Translations under genes and position numbers: made by a program
Assembly (NCBI GenBank): GCA_905147135.1
Contig: LR990049.1
Span: 8,263,428 to 8,327,427 of the forward strand
Direction: 5' to 3'
DNA from: Blastobasis lacticolella
Taxonomy: Eukaryota; Arthropoda; Insecta; Lepidoptera; Blastobasidae
DNA length: 64,000 nt
The notes under the pieces: generated by a model
What the model saw: the letters and a program-made list of their open reading frames with translations, nothing else
Told to the model about the DNA's origin: nothing
Databases searched by the model: none
Shown: piece by piece, positions 60,086 to 64,000 of the stretch
How the letters are laid out: each line of letters starts with the position of its first letter
Numbering within the stretch: the first letter of the stretch is position 1

Positions 60086-60880
60086 AAGTTTTCTATAAGC
60101 AAACAACAAAACGTATCCCGGTCTGCAGCGGTACCACCTATCTCCAATTGAACGCCGCCATTTTGATCCCACCCTGTGGAATGACGTCACAGAATTCGAA
60201 CCACCGAACTCAGTATCGGAACTCAGAATGAACGAAATGAATGCCATTGGGGAGTGTAACGATCCGTTTGGCATTTTGATTTTGAAACATAGTAATTTTA
60301 AATTGATTAAATTTATGCAAAAATGCAAGGAAAATGTATGTTATAATTGAATATTTTCAGATTATTTTCGAATTTTAGATCAAATAAAAACTAAAAGGCT
60401 TGAACATTATATTAGTAGAACGGAACCTAAAATTCACTCCCATGAAGTTAGAGTGAGTGAGTTAACCGACTTCATGTCATTCAAATTTGTATATATCGGC
60501 GCCCTAGCGTCTAGATAGCCGACATCATTATAATTGGATCTATCATCACCATTTTAACATCAGGGCCAGAATAAACATAAACACACATACACTATCTGGT
60601 TCTAATTACTGACTCTAATACCAACTCCCGCACAGAGTATGGTTCGGATGACAGCGTCAGGTGTCCAGGATATACAACGCCTATGTATTGTCTAACAGGA
60701 CCGTTATTCTGTCCAACTTAACTACATCGTATTATGAAACTTCGTACACAATATCCATTTTTACACAGAGGATCTCTTTATCACTGTTATGATCGTTAAG
60801 GACCTCCAATCCTAGGTGCAACTATCTGTACAATAGCGTTATGAACGCTCGGAATAAACTACCTAAACATTTTATTTTTA
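60086..60880. other. Intergenic, nothing recognised
   Basis: AT-rich sequence without a credible ORF, RNA gene or transposon terminus. Confidence 0.5.
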
Positions 60881-61030
60881 TTTTTAGCCGTCTCTGTCCC
60901 ACTGCAGGGCAAAGGCCTGTCGAATGCTTTCCGCGGCCAATCCTTGGAATAGGCGTCCAACTCGTCCCGCCATCTCCGATACTCAACATAGATATTTTTG
61001 CCCAGTCCCACTTCAGGTTGGCAGCTTTTT
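60880..61030 (-). mobile_element. LINE 3' end (minus orientation)
   Basis: The minus strand gives EYRRWRDELDAYSKDWPRKA followed by FDRPLPCSGTETA, a decayed C terminus like the WRDDLDxFxKxWP tail of lepidopteran non-LTR retrotransposons. The plus strand has the familiar CCGTCTCTGTCCCACTGCAG followed by GGCAAAGGCCT. Confidence 0.6.
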
Positions 61031-62460
61031 AACCCCTATCGGCGAATTGATATTTGGAGCGCAATACACTGTTTCTTATACGGTCCGACAATTTGACTCT
61101 CAAGATACTGCGCTTCATGGCTCGCTGGCCTCGAGTGCGGACTTCTGATGATCCGTCAAAAACCATAACATCAGTAGACTAAGTTAATTAAAGTAATTGG
61201 TGAACTCTTTCAATAACAAAATTGCCGTCAAGTATCAAATACAGTGACATGAGTGATAATTAGATCACGCTTTTGCTATAATCATGTCATCCAAGATATT
61301 TATAGCACAACAAAGTACCTGTGCAGGTACAACTCTCAAGGCTGCGGTAAGTAGGTAACGTACCTATCTAATCAACATTAACAACAAATACTTATTCGTA
61401 AGTAAGTAACTTACGATCACTTTTTCCTGACTATCTTGAAAAACGAGGATGATCTATCATATCCTAACCTACCATACAAAATACTGTCAATGTGGACTCC
61501 CTCTCCAAAGCCTAGTTCCCTTTCTCTCGAGAGAGGATTCTAACTAGAAAGCGCTTATCCAAATGGATACGTTGTTAATTGATGAAAAGCTTTGCACGTA
61601 AATTTGAACATATTTGATGTGACCTAAACCAAAATCTGAGAAGTACTCAAAAAGACATGTCCAGCTCCTAGAGTAAGATACGTAATAATAATTATTATTG
61701 ACATTTCTTGCTAAACCGAGCAGTGAATGTCTGTAACTACATATGTTGCATTGCTGAGGCTCAACCGCGCTTGCTCAGTGTTGACTTGATTTGTTGGTAT
61801 CTATATCTTCTGGGTCTATGAGTTACGAACAAACTTCCCAAGACTTCCCAGCCTACTTTTATCACGCGATAATTGATTTCTTTGTATCATTATTATAGCA
61901 TAACATTAACTATCCAATGAGACACACTAAAAGAGTCGACAACTATGTCGTGCAGGTATCCGAAGAGTTGGAAACTCCAGTCAGCGCCACACTGTACCAA
62001 GCGCCGGAACGCAGCCAATGGAAGCACCACCGAAGCCCCCATACGACCACTAGGCACTTAGCTAATAAAACTTACCCGTCTGGTACGTGAGCCATCAGTT
62101 AACTTAAAGAAAATAAACCATAACACACATATTGATTGATATAACCTTCCTCGACAGTCACCTTGTTCTCACTTTGTATCATCAATTTCGTCCTATCGAG
62201 TTACCACGTCTATCGATCTAGTTCCCCTAAGCATGTAAAATTAAGACTTTCTTTTATAGCATTTTATTTATTAAATTGGGTAATATTTATTACCTATTAT
62301 GAAATTAAGTCACACAAAGTAAGTATCTACTACAGCCTTAGCATGATCAATTAAAACAAAATTATTTTTCACAAGTTTCACTATCATCAAAATATACTCT
62401 ACACATTGGGACCGGTTTCTAATAAATCATCATCAGTATCTTCGTCATCATCAATAATAT
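61031..62460. other. Intergenic, nothing recognised
   Basis: AT-rich, with no ORF above chance and no recognisable element. Small ORFs at 62163-62354 are hydrophobic chance readings. Confidence 0.5.
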
Positions 62461-62640
62461 ATTATCATGTGTCACAATGACACATGATAATCTGTCTGCG
62501 ATCTCCGACCCGCCTGCCAAGCGTGGAGATTATGGCAATAACCTCCCCTTTCGTGGGAGAGGCCTAAAGTACTGCAGTGGACTGTTACGGGCTGTGATGA
62601 TGATGTGTCACAAACTGGCCAAAGCAAGTGTCACAAACTG
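62461..62640 (+). mobile_element. LINE 3' fragment beside a short palindrome
   Basis: ATTATCATGTGTCA.AATGACACATGATAAT is a near-perfect palindrome at about 62461-62491. It is followed by LINE tail words (GCGTGGAGATTATGGCAATA, AGTGGACTGTTACGGGCTGTG and ATGATGATG). Confidence 0.5.
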
Positions 62641-64000
62641 GCTCCAGAACCTCTCCTATGAAACTGTTGAGTGCCCAATTCATCTTCCAAATTAGTTGCC
62701 TGCTATCCTACGTTTTACCAAATACATAACACAATGCAATACACAATACACATACATTAGTATAAAATAATGCTATAGAATGCTATTAGCTTGTAAGTCC
62801 AATATTCTCTTCAAAAGTACGGTTTGGCATAATGAACATTATTTACGCTAGCTGGTGGTATAGCACAGGCTGCCACCTACTTTACCTACAGCTTGATCAA
62901 TTGTGTATGACTAAGTACTTGCTCAATAAATATTTTATTATTAGCATGAAATTCCATTAAGAATACACTACACAAATAATTATCTAAACCTAAGTAGATC
63001 TATTTAAATATGAAATAGTGAGCCTTGACTTCACCTTTAGTGTAAAATCATTAAACACCCAAATCATCATCGTCCACCTGCTCCATCTCGAAAACCTAAA
63101 CTTCTTAAGGCTCTTGACAAAATGTTGATAGAGATTTACCATTATGCTCCTACATCCAATTCAATGTTTGTATGCCTCCAATAAGGCTAAACATGGTGTG
63201 GTGATACAAAACAACTTTCTGTTTCCAACAAAGACTACTATGGACCACTTGGGCAGGGAGAATCCGCGCAGCAGCAGGGTCACAATTTAACTGACACAGC
63301 GGTCACAACATTATTATGGATTTATGATAATACCAGCAACATAATATTAAAGAGTGTAAGTAGGCAAGTCATCCCAAATGGTTCAAATCAGTACTTAAAT
63401 TTAATATAGGTAGGTATGCACCTGCAATTAAATTCAATTTGAAACTTCTTCATTATAATTTTTTGTAAATAATTTACTTGCTGCTACAATATCAATTGTT
63501 TGTATTAAGCTCTGCACAAATAGCTATGGGTGCCATGGTATTGACACTCCCAGAGAGTTTCGTTTGGAATAGAAATAAGCTTCATGGCAATCTAAGAATT
63601 AGAATTGCTTATTTATTCTATAGGTTACTTAATGACAAGAAAACTTGAAACATGAAGTTAAACGTAATCTACACTAATATTATAAAGAGGAAAGATTTGT
63701 ACCTATTTTTGTATGTTTGTATGTTTGTAATGAATAGGCTCAAAAAGTACTGGGCCGATTTAAAAAATTCTTTCACCAATGGAATGCTACATTCTTCCAA
63801 TTTGACATAGGCTACATTTCATTTTGAAAAAAATTAGGGATCCTTGGTAAAATTTGAACAATGTAACCGAAGGTGTAGAAAAATGAGTCTTAAAATGTCT
63901 TTCGTCGAATGCGCTGCCGAAACTATTAGCGATAGAACAAAATAATGTACAACAATAATGAAGAACATCATAATGTCTACAAAAAACTCCGCGGTAGCAT
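62641..64000. other. Intergenic with a repeat at the end
   Basis: No gene. From about 63673, ACTAATATTATAAAGAGGAA followed by AGATTTGTACCTATTTTTGT and GGCTCAAAAAGTACTGGGCC is the start of a common lepidopteran non-autonomous element. It continues toward the window edge. Confidence 0.5.

Noticed and set aside
59612..60151. 179-aa plus-strand ORF
   Set aside because: Spans an inverted-repeat transposon with an equally long antisense ORF. No recognisable domain.

Overview
The window looks like nuclear DNA of a moth or butterfly. This is inferred from four things: spliced genes with insect-like proteins, an AT-rich background, tRNA-headed SINEs ending in short A/T repeats, and many RTE-type LINE fragments, Helitrons and MITEs of the kind common in Lepidoptera. 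Nothing bacterial is present.

Four conserved single-copy genes were reconstructed exon by exon; in each, the splice phases chain without a break. (1) DOT1L, the histone H3K79 methyltransferase, lies on the minus strand at 31164-5816. It has 17 coding exons encoding 1286 aa, with a 10.8-kb third intron. (2) KNTC1/Rod, the large subunit of the RZZ kinetochore complex, lies on the plus strand at 37511-46161. It has two coding exons encoding 1825 aa. (3) ANKRD49 lies on the minus strand at 50675-48623 (three exons, 238 aa). (4) DDX51, a DEAD-box helicase of ribosome biogenesis, lies on the minus strand at 59381-54091 (seven exons, 616 aa). DOT1L and KNTC1 are divergent, KNTC1 and ANKRD49 are tail to tail, and ANKRD49 and DDX51 share an orientation. 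The genes do not form one pathway; their order is chromosomal neighbourhood, not an operon.

The intergenic space shared by DOT1L and KNTC1 is interrupted by a young Ty3/Gypsy LTR retrotransposon (31638-36162). Its two 223-bp LTRs are identical by eye and flanked by a 4-bp TATC duplication. Gag and Pol are in -1 register, joined by a GGGAAAC slippery site followed by a foldable H-type pseudoknot. Pol carries one in-frame stop, so this copy is probably not autonomous.

Most of the rest is transposon debris. It includes a hAT-like element with a perfect 8-bp duplication, a Harbinger-like MITE, a pogo/Tigger MITE coding only a helix-turn-helix, a Lep1-like Helitron, a 3.6-kb segment bounded by inverted repeats, three copies of a long-TIR MITE, two SINE families, decayed RTE LINEs in both orientations, and an 80-bp satellite with an inverted copy. 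The flanks (1-2900 and 60200-64000) contain no recognisable gene.

The best leads are the frameshift signal, the tandem duplication that copies the DOT1L exon 8 splice donor next to a GTGTGG minisatellite, and conserved-looking unannotated motifs in the DOT1L tail. No wholly new biological system was identified.
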